Below are positions 41,805 to 49,887 of a DNA stretch of 64,000 bases, in pieces. Numbering within the stretch: the stretch's first letter is position 1; each line of letters starts with the position of its first letter. The notes beneath the pieces were generated by a model, which was not told the DNA's origin, ran no database searches, and saw only the letters and a list, made by a program, of their open reading frames with translations. A program made the position numbers and the translations under genes. This DNA comes from Sphaerisporangium corydalis (GTDB taxonomy: Bacteria > Actinomycetota > Actinomycetes > Streptosporangiales > Streptosporangiaceae): NCBI RefSeq assembly GCF_025506355.1, contig NZ_JANZYP010000052.1, forward strand, positions 1 to 64,000. Reading direction: 5' to 3'.

Positions 41805-43394
41805 CTAGTCGGTGAGGTCGACCGTGCGGCCGCCCTCGGCGCCGATCTCCTGGATGATCTGGTCGGCCACGTCGGCCGTGATCGAGGAGTCGACGGTCAG
41901 CGCGATGAGCGCCTTGCCGCCCTTGGTGTCCCGCGCGACCTGCATCGAGGCGATGTTGACCTGGCGCTCGCCCAGGATCTTGCCGACGATGCCCACGATG
42001 CCCGGCCGGTCGGCGTAGGTGAAGAACGCGAGGTGCTCGGTCGGCTCGATCTCCATCTGGAAACCGTTGACCTCGACGATCTTGGTGACCTGGCGCGGGC
42101 CTGACAGCGTGCCCGACACCGAGACCGTGCGGCCGTCGGCCAGCACGCCGCGTACGGTGACGACGTTGCGCCAGTCGGGGCTCTCCTCGCTGGTGACCAG
42201 CTCGACCGTGACGCCGCGGTCCTTGGCGAGCAGCGGCGCGTTGACGTAGGTCACCGCGTCCTCGACCACGTCGGTGAACACGCCCTTGAGCGCGGCCAGC
42301 TCCAGGACCCGCACGTCGTGGGCCGCGATCTCGCCGCGGATCTCGACGTCCAGGCGGGTGGCCACCTCGCCGGCCAGGGCGGTGAAGACCCGGCCGAGCT
42401 TCTCGGCCAGCGGGAGGCCGGGCTTGACGTCCTCGGCGACCGCGCCGCCCTGGACGTTCACGGCGTCCGGCACGAACTCGCCGGCCAGCGCCAGCTTGAC
42501 GCTGCGCGCCACCTGGGTGCCGGCCTTCTCCTGGGCCTCGTGGGTGGAGGCACCGAGGTGCGGGGTCACCACGACGCTGTCGAGCTCGAACAGCGGGCTG
42601 TCGGTGCAGGGCTCCTTGGAGAACACGTCGATGCCGGCCCCGGCGACCCTGCCCTCCTTGATGGCGGAGTAGAGGGCGGCCTCGTCGACGATGCCGCCAC
42701 GGGCGACGTTGATGATGCGGACCGACGGCTTGACGGTGTGCAGCTCGCGCTCGCCGATCAGCCCGACGGTCTCCTTGGACTTCGGCAGGTGGACGGTGAT
42801 GAAGTCCGCCTGCATGAGCAGCTCCTCCAGCGTGACCAGGCGCACGCCCATCTGGGCGGCGCGGGCCGGCTGGAGGTAGGGGTCGTAGGCGATGAGCTCG
42901 ACGCCGAAGGGCGCGAGGCGCTGCGCCACGAGCTGGCCGATGCGGCCGAGCCCGAGTACGCCGATCACCTTCTCGTCGAGTTCGACGCCGGTGTACTTCG
43001 AGCGCTTCCACTCCCCGGCCTTGAGCGCGCCGTGGCCCTGGGCGACGTTGCGGGCGCTGGCCAGGATCAGGGCGACGGTGTGCTCGGCGGCGCTGACGAT
43101 GTTGGAGGTCGGCGCGTTGACGACCATGACGCCGGCCTTGGTGGCGGCCTCGACGTCGACGTTGTCGAGTCCGACGCCGGCGCGGGCGACGACGCGCAGG
43201 CGGGGCGCGTTCGACAGCGCCTCCGCGTCCACCTGGGTGGCGCTGCGCACGATGAGCGCGTCCGCTCCGGCGAGCGCGGGCAGGAACTGCGACCGGTCGG
43301 CACCGTCGGTGTGACGGACCTCGAAGTCGGCCTCGAGCACGGCGAGGCCTGCTTCGGAGAGCTCCTCTGCGACCAGGACGACGGGCTTGTTCAC
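41805..43394 (-). CDS. serA: D-3-phosphoglycerate dehydrogenase
   Basis: SerA, 529 residues, oxidises 3-phosphoglycerate to 3-phosphohydroxypyruvate, the first step of serine synthesis. The Rossmann motif is GVLGLGRIGQLV near residue 145, followed by catalytic regions NVARGGIVDE, a Glu in SKEPCTDSPLF and the His in VTPHLGAST. After about residue 315 come the ASB-type intervening domain and the C-terminal ACT domain (FFTYADRPGIVGIVG), the long form in which serine inhibits the enzyme. The start is GTG 43394 after AAGGA; an ATG at 43424 lacks such a site. Confidence 0.96.
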   Translation of the reverse strand: MNKPVVLVAEELSEAGLAVLEADFEVRHTDGADRSQFLPALAGADALIVRSATQVDAEALSNAPRLRVVARAGVGLDNVDVEAATKAGVMVVNAPTSNIVSAAEHTVALILASARNVAQGHGALKAGEWKRSKYTGVELDEKVIGVLGLGRIGQLVAQRLAPFGVELIAYDPYLQPARAAQMGVRLVTLEELLMQADFITVHLPKSKETVGLIGERELHTVKPSVRIINVARGGIVDEAALYSAIKEGRVAGAGIDVFSKEPCTDSPLFELDSVVVTPHLGASTHEAQEKAGTQVARSVKLALAGEFVPDAVNVQGGAVAEDVKPGLPLAEKLGRVFTALAGEVATRLDVEIRGEIAAHDVRVLELAALKGVFTDVVEDAVTYVNAPLLAKDRGVTVELVTSEESPDWRNVVTVRGVLADGRTVSVSGTLSGPRQVTKIVEVNGFQMEIEPTEHLAFFTYADRPGIVGIVGKILGERQVNIASMQVARDTKGGKALIALTVDSSITADVADQIIQEIGAEGGRTVDLTD

Positions 43395-43603
43395 TGGTGA
43401 GTCCTTCGGGAAGTGCGGATGCACGGACGAGGTTCGAGTCTATCCACGCTTGTGAAACGCCTCACGAACGTCCCGGTATCCGAGACAGCGGCGCGTACCC
43501 ATCTAAACTGGATTCCACGCGCAAGTCGCCATCTTGGTATTGATCACAACATTTCTTGACGATTAGGCTGATAAGCTGTGTCCCACTACCTATCGTTTGT
43601 CGT

Positions 43604-44509
43604 ATGAGCATCGGGAACCCCGCTCTCGGAGAAGTGCTCGCGCAGCACGGCAGCCCGCATCGGCTACTGGCGGCTCTTGCCGAGTGGGGCATCCTGGTGG
43701 CCGTGCGGCCGGACCGCTCCGTCGTGCTCGGCACGACGCAGGCCGGCGAACGCGTGCTCCTCGGGTACACCGGGGCCAACACCTACGCCCGGCACCGCGG
43801 CAACCACTCGCTGTCGGCGTGCGACGCCGACACCATCCTCGACATCCAGCGCGTCACCGGCGTGCGTGAGATCGTCATCGACGCCGCGGGCCCCGCGGCG
43901 GCGGCCATCCCCATCGAGGACCTGCAGCGCCATCTCGCCGCCTCGCGCAGCGGGCAGCACGCGCCGGCCCTGTCCAGCGCCCTGCCGACGGCGTACGCCA
44001 CCGGTGCCATGGCGACGGTCTCCCACCACACCACCACCGTGCCGGGCCCGACCGGGCTCGGGCGGAACGAGACGCTGACCGCGCGCATGCCGCAGCCGAG
44101 CGCACCCGACGCGTCCGCGCGGCCGTGGATCCCCGCCCCGAGACCCCACCTGTCCGGGCCCATGCAGCAGGTCGACCCGGGCTACAAGCGCTGCGTCCAC
44201 CCGATCCTCCCCGCGCTACGCGTGGCGATCTCGGAGCTGCTCCGCGACTTCCCCCTGGTCCACCACGTGTGGATCTCCGAGGCCCGGACCGTCTCGGGGT
44301 CCTCGGGGATCATGCTGCACGTCAAGGTGCACACCAGGTCGGCCGAGGACATCGTCCGCGACCTGCACCGCATGGTCCGCGCCCGGCTGCCGCAGCTCGC
44401 GGCCAGCGAGGCGCCGGTGCTCATGGCGCGCGTCGCGGACGCGAACACCGAGCGCCGCATGATCGAACTCGGCGCCCACGTGGTCTGCGCCGACGTCTCC
44501 GACAGCTGA
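43604..44509 (+). CDS. SseB-like protein
   Basis: A 301-residue cytoplasmic protein. The N-terminal part (WGILVAVRPDRSVVLGTTQA, then LLGYTGANTYARH) resembles the SseB N-terminal domain, and the C-terminal ~110 residues (ALRVAISELLRDFPLVHHVW, then VSGSSGIMLHVKVHT) resemble its second domain. A Pro-rich linker lies between (about 130-185). SseB in E. coli changes sensitivity to serine; here the gene is divergent from serA, which fits but does not prove such a link. ATG 43604 starts the conserved part. The family assignment is by pattern only. Confidence 0.6.
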   Translation: MSIGNPALGEVLAQHGSPHRLLAALAEWGILVAVRPDRSVVLGTTQAGERVLLGYTGANTYARHRGNHSLSACDADTILDIQRVTGVREIVIDAAGPAAAAIPIEDLQRHLAASRSGQHAPALSSALPTAYATGAMATVSHHTTTVPGPTGLGRNETLTARMPQPSAPDASARPWIPAPRPHLSGPMQQVDPGYKRCVHPILPALRVAISELLRDFPLVHHVWISEARTVSGSSGIMLHVKVHTRSAEDIVRDLHRMVRARLPQLAASEAPVLMARVADANTERRMIELGAHVVCADVSDS

Positions 44510-44637
44510 CCCCCGGCCGTCCTGACCTGGGACGGCCGGTGCGGCGGCGGTGGTGATCACGCATCGCGGCCATATGCGTGCCGGTCCGTAATCGAATAAG
44601 CCTGGCGGCCAAACGCTTGCTGGGCTGTAATTGCTCA

Positions 44638-46017
44638 ATGATCCCATCGACGACGACAGCGGCGCGGGCCGTGGCCGTGACGCGGGGTGTGCGGCTCGGC
44701 TACGGAGTCGGCTCGTTCTGCACCGCGACCTTCAGTGCCATCCCGGGCCTGCTGCTCCTCTTCTACATGACCAACATCCTCGCGGTGCCCGCCTGGCTGG
44801 GCGGCCTGGTGGTGTTCGCCCCGAAGGCGTGGGATCTGATCATCAACCCGCTGGTCGGCCAGTGGTCGGACCGCACGGTCTCCCGCTGGGGCCCCCGCCG
44901 CCCCTGGCTGCTCGGCGGCGCCGTCATCCTGCCGATCGCCTTCGCGCTCACCTTCATCGGCCCGCCGCTGACCGGCACCCCCGCCGCCCTGTACGTCGGC
45001 CTGTTCTTCCTGATCGCCGCCACCGGCTACGCCCTGTACGAGGTGCCGTTCAAGGCGATGCCCGCCGAGATGACCGACGACTACCACGAGCGGACCTCGC
45101 TGCTCCAGTGGCGCATGATCTTCGTCGCCCTCGCCATCGGGCTGAGCGGCATCATCGCGCCCGCCATCGCGGCGCACTCCCTCGACGGCTACCGCACGAT
45201 GGGCTTCGTCTTCGCGGGCATCCTGTTCCTGTCCATGATCGCCTCGTTCTTCGGCACGGCCCGTGCCCCGCTCACGGGCGTCATCGAGCCGGAGGCGAGC
45301 CTGCGCACCCAGCTCGCGGCGGCCCGCGCCAGCCGGCCGTTCATGTGGCTGCTCGGCCTGTCGAGCGCGCAGATGCTGGCCGCCGGGGTCATGCTCGCCG
45401 GCGCCCCGTACTTCGCCTCGTACACGCTGAAGAACCCCGACGCCACCAGCACGCTGTTCGCCGCGCTGATCGGCCCGATGCTGATCACGATGCCGCTGTG
45501 GGTGTGGATCGCCCGCAAGATGGACAAGCGCGGCGCCATGGTCCTCGCCGGGGCGCTCTTCCTCACCGGGGCGCTGATGTCGTCGCTCACCCCCTTCTTC
45601 GGCTCGCTCTACGCCCACCTCATGACGCTGATCATCGGCGTGGGGTACGCCGGGCTCCAGTTGCTCCAGTTCTCCATGCTGGCCGACGTGATCTCCCACG
45701 AGTCGGCGCTGAGCGGCAAGCGCAGGGGCGGCGTGCTCACCGGTCTCTGGACGGCCGTGGAGAGCGCCGTGGCCGCGTTCGGCGCCCTGGTGGTCGGCGG
45801 CGTGCTGGCCGTCGGGGGCTTCCTCCCCTCCGACCCCGAGCACCCCGTCACCCAGCCCGACAGCGCCCTGACGGCCGTCGTGGTCGCCCAGGCGCTCATC
45901 CCCGCCGTCATCATCCTCATCGGCATCCTGATGACCCTGAAGTACCGCCTCACCGCCGAACAGCTCGCCAAGGCCGCGAACCCGGAGCCCACGAGCCCGG
46001 TGTCCGAGGCCTCGTAG
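44638..46017 (+). CDS. MFS/GPH-type sugar:cation symporter
   Basis: A 459-residue transporter with 12 predicted helices. It shows the glycoside-pentoside-hexuronide (GPH) signatures: GYGVGSFCTATFSAIPGLLL in helix 1, PKAWDLIINPLVGQWSDRTVSRWGPRRPW in the first loop and YEVPFKAMPAEMTDDYHERT in the next. The Asp in WDLIINP is a key cation-site residue in this family. It probably imports a glycoside or uronide with Na+ or H+. ATG 44638 gives the family N-terminus. No enzyme gene for the sugar is adjacent. Confidence 0.88.
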   Translation: MIPSTTTAARAVAVTRGVRLGYGVGSFCTATFSAIPGLLLLFYMTNILAVPAWLGGLVVFAPKAWDLIINPLVGQWSDRTVSRWGPRRPWLLGGAVILPIAFALTFIGPPLTGTPAALYVGLFFLIAATGYALYEVPFKAMPAEMTDDYHERTSLLQWRMIFVALAIGLSGIIAPAIAAHSLDGYRTMGFVFAGILFLSMIASFFGTARAPLTGVIEPEASLRTQLAAARASRPFMWLLGLSSAQMLAAGVMLAGAPYFASYTLKNPDATSTLFAALIGPMLITMPLWVWIARKMDKRGAMVLAGALFLTGALMSSLTPFFGSLYAHLMTLIIGVGYAGLQLLQFSMLADVISHESALSGKRRGGVLTGLWTAVESAVAAFGALVVGGVLAVGGFLPSDPEHPVTQPDSALTAVVVAQALIPAVIILIGILMTLKYRLTAEQLAKAANPEPTSPVSEAS

Positions 46018-46106
46018 TCAAGAAACGGCGCAAAGTCCCAGGCCGTCGCGTGGCCCCGCGTCAGCGGGACCACGCGGGGCGGGACGGATGGTCATACAAG
46101 GGTGGT

Positions 46107-46125
46107 ACGCATACTCAGTATGCGT
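46107..46125. promoter_or_regulatory. Perfect 19-bp palindrome upstream of the FHA gene
   Basis: ACGCATACT-C-AGTATGCGT is a perfect inverted repeat of 9-bp arms about a single base. It lies 60 bases before the DUF1707-FHA gene in an unusually AT-rich stretch. The tight symmetry suggests a dimeric regulator's binding site rather than a terminator. The regulator is not identifiable here. Confidence 0.55.
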
Positions 46126-46184
46126 CCGACAAGAGATCCCGGATATTCTGGACACCTTGCCGTTGCCAGCCTGATACTCAGGAG

Positions 46185-46724
46185 ATGAGCTCGACGCACC
46201 CGCCTGTGCGCGCCTCCGATGGAGACCGTGATCGCGCGATCAGCGAGCTCCGCGATCACGCCGTCGAGGGACAGATCTCGCACGACACGTTCCTCGGACG
46301 GGTCGACCGCGCGTTGCGCGCGCGCAGCCGTGTCGAGCTGACCGAGCTCGTCTCCGACCTGCCCCCGCCCGGACGGTGGCGGCGCAGGCTCACCGAGGCG
46401 GTCGCGTCGGTGTCGGACCTGACGACGCGCCTCGAAAGCGCCTGGCGCCGGCCGCGCCTGCCCCGGCTCGCCCTCCCCGGCGACAACCGCGTGCGCTACG
46501 TGGTGGGCCGGGGGTCGGAGTGCGACCTGATCCTGGCCGACCTCACCGTCTCCCGCGTCCACGCCGAACTGCGCCGTGACACCGAGGCCTGGCTGCTGGT
46601 GGACCTCGGCTCACTCAACGGCACCCGCCTGAACGGCTGGCGCCTCGTCGGCCCGGCACGCGTGAAGGCCGGCGACGAGATCTCCTTCGGCGAATGCGGC
46701 TTCCTCGTCTCCGTCCCCGACTGA
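46185..46724 (+). CDS. DUF1707 and FHA domain protein
   Basis: A 179-residue protein. The N-terminal DUF1707 domain (about 8-62) has the standard start VRASDGDRDRAISELRDHAVEG and the LDGA-like RVDRALRARSRVELTELVSDLP. The C-terminal FHA domain (about 98-179) has the phosphothreonine-binding residues in VVGRGSECDLILADLTVSRVHAEL and GSLNGTRLNGW (GR, SRVH and NGT motifs). It would bind proteins phosphorylated by Ser/Thr kinases. No transmembrane helix is seen. ATG 46185 is directly preceded by GGAG, closer than ideal, so a leaderless or alternative start is possible. A perfect palindrome lies upstream. Confidence 0.85.
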   Translation: MSSTHPPVRASDGDRDRAISELRDHAVEGQISHDTFLGRVDRALRARSRVELTELVSDLPPPGRWRRRLTEAVASVSDLTTRLESAWRRPRLPRLALPGDNRVRYVVGRGSECDLILADLTVSRVHAELRRDTEAWLLVDLGSLNGTRLNGWRLVGPARVKAGDEISFGECGFLVSVPD

Positions 46725-46881
46725 ACCCCGGCCGCCCACCGGCCTCTTCAGGGCGGGCGAGGGCCCAAGGGTGTGCTCGGAAGGGGTAAAGCCTGGGTCG
46801 TGGTGCTCGCGTGGCCGCGTGCGGGGATGGAACGCTCGGAAGGAGTGCCGGATCCCGTAACGCGCGGAGAGGTGCAGTGCC

Positions 46882-47892
46882 ATGAGCATCAGGTCCTTCC
46901 TGCCCGGCCGTCTCGGCTTCGGGAGCGCCCCCCTCGGCAACATGTACCGCGCGATCCCCGACGAGGAGGCCCTGGCCACCGTCGAGGCCGCCTGGGACAG
47001 CGGCATCCGCTACTTCGACACGGCCCCCCTCTACGGCGCGGGCCTCGCGGAGATCCGGCTCGGGAAGATCCTGGCCGCCCACCCCCGCGACGAGTACGTC
47101 CTGAGCAGCAAGGTCGGCCGGGTCATCCTCGACGAGACCGAGGACCCGTCGTCCCGCGACCTCGGCGACAAGGGCGGGCTGTTCGAGCACGGCCGGCCGA
47201 ACAAGATCGTCCACGACTACGGCGCGGACGCGACGCACCGCTCGATCGAGGACAGCCTCCAGCGCATGCAGACCGACCGGCTCGACATCGTGTGGGTGCA
47301 CGACCTCGCCCAGGACTTCTGGGGGGACGCGTGGCTCGGCGTCTTCGAGTCGGCCCGCACCGGCGCCTTCCGGGTCCTGGACAAGCTGCGCGACGAAGGC
47401 GTCATCAAGGGGTGGGGGCTCGGCGTCAACCGGGTCGAGCCGCTGGAGCTGACCCTGGAGCTGGACGAGCCCCGGCCGGACGCCTTCCTGCTGGCCGGCC
47501 GCTACACCCTCCTGGACCACGAGCGCGCCCTGCAGCGGCTCCTCCCTGCGGCGGTCGAGCGGGACGTGGACATCGTGGTGGGCGGGCCGTACAGCTCCGG
47601 CATCTTGGTGGGCGGGCGGCACTTCGAGTACCAGAAGGCGCCCGCCGCCATCCTCGCGAAGGTCGAGCGCATCACGTCCGTCGCCGAACGGTTCGGCGTC
47701 GGCGTCAAGGCGGCCGCCCTGCAGTTCTGCCTGGCGCACCCCGCCACGGCGGCGGCCATCCCCGGCGCCTCACGGCCGAGCCGCGTCGCCGAGGACGTCG
47801 CCGCGCTCGGCGAGACCATACCGGCGGAGTTCTGGACGGCGCTGCGCCAGGAGGGCCTGATCGCGCCGGACGCCCCCGTTCCCACCGCGTGA
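46882..47892 (+). CDS. Aldo/keto reductase (L-fucose / D-threo-aldose dehydrogenase-like)
   Basis: A 336-residue TIM-barrel oxidoreductase. The AKR catalytic set is visible: Asp and Tyr in IRYFDTAPLYGAG (about 48-60), Lys in VLSSKVGR and His in IVWVHDLAQD. The N-terminal LGFGSAPLGNMYR and the long insertion SSRDLGDKGG... resemble D-threo-aldose 1-dehydrogenase or pyridoxal-dehydrogenase-type members. It is followed 15 bases later by an SRPBCC gene, so both form one unit. NAD(P) preference and substrate cannot be read off. Confidence 0.88.
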   Translation: MSIRSFLPGRLGFGSAPLGNMYRAIPDEEALATVEAAWDSGIRYFDTAPLYGAGLAEIRLGKILAAHPRDEYVLSSKVGRVILDETEDPSSRDLGDKGGLFEHGRPNKIVHDYGADATHRSIEDSLQRMQTDRLDIVWVHDLAQDFWGDAWLGVFESARTGAFRVLDKLRDEGVIKGWGLGVNRVEPLELTLELDEPRPDAFLLAGRYTLLDHERALQRLLPAAVERDVDIVVGGPYSSGILVGGRHFEYQKAPAAILAKVERITSVAERFGVGVKAAALQFCLAHPATAAAIPGASRPSRVAEDVAALGETIPAEFWTALRQEGLIAPDAPVPTA

Positions 47893-47907
47893 CCCCAGGA
47901 GACCAGC

Positions 47908-48324
47908 ATGGCCACCACCACCGCGTCCGTCGACCTGCCCGTCTCGCCCGACCGCGTCTGGCGGCTCGTCGGCGGCTTCGACTCCCTGCCCGACTGGCTG
48001 CCCTTCATCCCCGTGAGCGAGATCGAAGAAGGCGGGCGCGTCCGCCGGCTGACCACCGACCAAGGCGACGTCATCGTCGAACGCCTGGACTTCTTCGACG
48101 ACACGGCCCGCACGTACAGCTACTCCATCGTCCAGGGCCCCTTTCCCGTGACGGACTACCGCTCCACCATCGCCGTGCACGGGGTTCCCGGGGCGGAGGC
48201 GTCCCGGGTGGAGTGGTCGGGCACCTTCACGCCGGTGGGCATCGGCGACGAGGAGGCGATCACCCTTTTCCAGGGCATCTACACCGGCGGCCTCGCCGCC
48301 CTGAAGCGGACGCTCGACGCCTGA
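47908..48324 (+). CDS. SRPBCC (polyketide cyclase/dehydrase-like) protein
   Basis: A 138-residue START-like protein: VDLPVSPDRVWRLVGGFDSLPDWLP at the start (residues about 9-33, shown in part), then a beta-rich cup with GDVIVERLDFFDDTARTYSY and the long C-terminal helix GIYTGGLAALKRTLDA. Such proteins bind hydrophobic ligands or help cyclise polyketides; most are unassigned. The ATG follows CAGGAGACCAGC. It lies just downstream of the aldo/keto reductase and is likely co-transcribed. Confidence 0.85.
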   Translation: MATTTASVDLPVSPDRVWRLVGGFDSLPDWLPFIPVSEIEEGGRVRRLTTDQGDVIVERLDFFDDTARTYSYSIVQGPFPVTDYRSTIAVHGVPGAEASRVEWSGTFTPVGIGDEEAITLFQGIYTGGLAALKRTLDA

Positions 48325-48436
48325 GTCTTCGCCTCCCGCTGCCGGATCGCTCGATGCGGTAGGGGTTTTCGTTGGCAGTCGCGGCTATTGTGGCGTTTGT
48401 GCAGAACCTGATGAGGCCGCGGGCCGCGGTGGCGCG

Positions 48437-48658
48437 TTGAACACGATCTGGCTCGTCTGGGCCGGGATCACCCTCGGCTCCTTCGCGATCCTGGAGACGG
48501 TGGCGCTGCTCAACCACCGCGAGGGGGACACGCTGTCGGAGCGGCTCCGCGAATGGCTGGGGATCTATCCCGTGAAGCACTGGCGGCTGGCGGCGAGCGC
48601 CGGGCTGCTCGGCTTCCTCATCTGGTTCGGCTGGCACATCATCTTCCAGCAGGGCTAG
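48437..48658 (+). CDS. Small two-helix membrane protein
   Basis: A 73-residue protein starting at TTG 48437. Two transmembrane helices are clear: IWLVWAGITLGSFAILETVA (about 4-23) and RLAASAGLLGFLIWFGWHII (about 50-69). Between them lies NHREGDTLSERLREWLGI. Short proteins of this pattern are common in actinobacterial and actinophage genomes as unassigned membrane proteins. No nearby gene suggests a role. Confidence 0.65.
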   Translation: MNTIWLVWAGITLGSFAILETVALLNHREGDTLSERLREWLGIYPVKHWRLAASAGLLGFLIWFGWHIIFQQG

Positions 48659-48742
48659 GCCACCGTCTGGGAGGGCCCAGCCCCGCTGGGTCGCCGGCCG
48701 GGAGAGGGCCGGTCCCGCTCGGCCGCCGGCCAGGTGGTCCCG

Positions 48743-49189
48743 CTACGCCTTCGGCTGGAAGTCCTCGGCCTGCCAGGCCTTCGGCTGGGTGAAGCGGAGG
48801 TTGTTGCCGAAGGGGTCGCGAAGGCCGCAGTCGATGCCGTAGGGGCGATCGGTGGGCTCCTCGGTGAACTCGACGCCCCGGGCCAGGAGCGTCTCGTACG
48901 TCTTGCGGCAGTCGTCGGTGCTGAAGATGAGCGTGCCGCCCGTCGCCCCCTTGGTCACCAGCTCGCGGACCTGCCGCGCCGTCTCCTCGGACATCGACGG
49001 GCCGCCCGGCTTCTCCAGCAGGACCTGGCGGTCCGGCTGCCCGGGGACGTTGACGGTGAGCCAGCGCATGAAGCCCATGTCGACGTCGGCGCCGACCTCG
49101 AGGCCGAGCTTGCCGACGTAGAAGTCGAGGGCCTCGTCCTGGTCGAGAACGAATATCTGCGAGTGCGTGATGGCGTTGAACATGTGCAT
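48743..49189 (-). CDS. VOC family (glyoxalase-like) protein
   Basis: A 148-residue protein with the paired beta-alpha-beta-beta-beta modules of the vicinal oxygen chelate fold: THSQIFVLDQDEALDFYVGK, MGFMRWLTVNVP, and in the second half LIFSTDDCRKTYETLLARGV and YGIDCGLRDPFGNNLRF. The family includes glyoxalases, dioxygenases and antibiotic-binding proteins. The start may be ATG 49189 or ATG 49183. It is downstream of a short AraC-type regulator on the same strand, an arrangement common for stress- or drug-linked VOC genes. Confidence 0.85.
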   Translation of the reverse strand: MHMFNAITHSQIFVLDQDEALDFYVGKLGLEVGADVDMGFMRWLTVNVPGQPDRQVLLEKPGGPSMSEETARQVRELVTKGATGGTLIFSTDDCRKTYETLLARGVEFTEEPTDRPYGIDCGLRDPFGNNLRFTQPKAWQAEDFQPKA

Positions 49190-49288
49190 CAAGCTACCGG
49201 CCGGCCCGGCAGAAAACTTATCCAAAACAACTCACCCGGCGGCCGGCGACCAGGCCAGGCGCCATGTCCACCGTCCCGGCGGCCTCAG

Positions 49289-49343
49289 GGTCAGGCGCTC
49301 GGCCGCGTCCACCCCTCCTGGTCAGGCGCTCGGCCGCGTCCAC
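49289..49343. repeat. Partial tandem duplication at the 3' end of the AraC gene
   Basis: The 24-mer GGTCAGGCGCTCGGCCGCGTCCAC (given as its first 20 bases: GGTCAGGCGCTCGGCCGCGT) occurs at 49289-49312 and 49320-49343, a 31-bp step. The second copy contains the stop codon and last seven codons of the AraC-type gene, so the coding end has been duplicated just downstream of itself. Confidence 0.8.
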
Positions 49344-49714
49344 GCCTTCATGAAGCACGTCGGCACGCCCGTGGCCGTCGTCTCCTTGCGGTACGTCCTC
49401 GGTGACCGGCCGACGATGTCCCGGAACGTGCGGCTGAAGGTCCCCGGGCTGCCGAAGCCGACCATGAAGCAGATGTCGGTCACGCTGCGGTCGGTCTCCC
49501 GCAGCAGGAACATCGCCCGCTCGACGCGGCGGCGCTGGAGGTAGCGGTGAGGGGTCTCGCCGAAGGTGGCCCGGAAAGTGCGGGTGAAGTGCGTCTCCGA
49601 CACGAAGGCGATGCGGGCCAGTGCGGGGACGTCCAGCGGCTGCGCGTAGGCACGGTCCATCGCGTCACGCGCCCGAAGCATGCGACGGTTGCTCTCCTCT
49701 GCGGCGCTGCCCAC
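49322..49714 (-). CDS. Short AraC-type transcriptional regulator (HTH only)
   Basis: A 130-residue protein consisting almost only of the double helix-turn-helix of AraC proteins: PLDVPALARIAFVSETHFTR (about 27-46) and ETDRSVTDICFMVGFGSPGT then FSRTFRDIVGRSPRTYRK. No sensor domain is present, so it may be constitutive or respond by its own level (MarA/SoxS-like). It lies upstream of and in line with a VOC gene, which it probably regulates. Its last codons are part of a 31-bp tandem duplication. Confidence 0.87.
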   Translation of the reverse strand: MGSAAEESNRRMLRARDAMDRAYAQPLDVPALARIAFVSETHFTRTFRATFGETPHRYLQRRRVERAMFLLRETDRSVTDICFMVGFGSPGTFSRTFRDIVGRSPRTYRKETTATGVPTCFMKAWTRPSA

Positions 49715-49887
49715 AGCGCCATCCCATCACGCCCCTCCGACATTCCCGAAAACGCGGCCCTCCCAGGGGGAACGCGTGAAGCGCGGGCGGGGGTCGGGAG
49801 AAGATACGGATATTTCCGTATTGCCGTGGGGGCGGGGGTTATCGATGATCGCGGCATGATCCGGGCCATCTATCTCTGGAGGAACCC

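Noticed and set aside
44578-44637. Upstream in-frame start for the GPH symporter
   Set aside because: The extra 20 residues are not hydrophobic or family-like and no better ribosome site is present.
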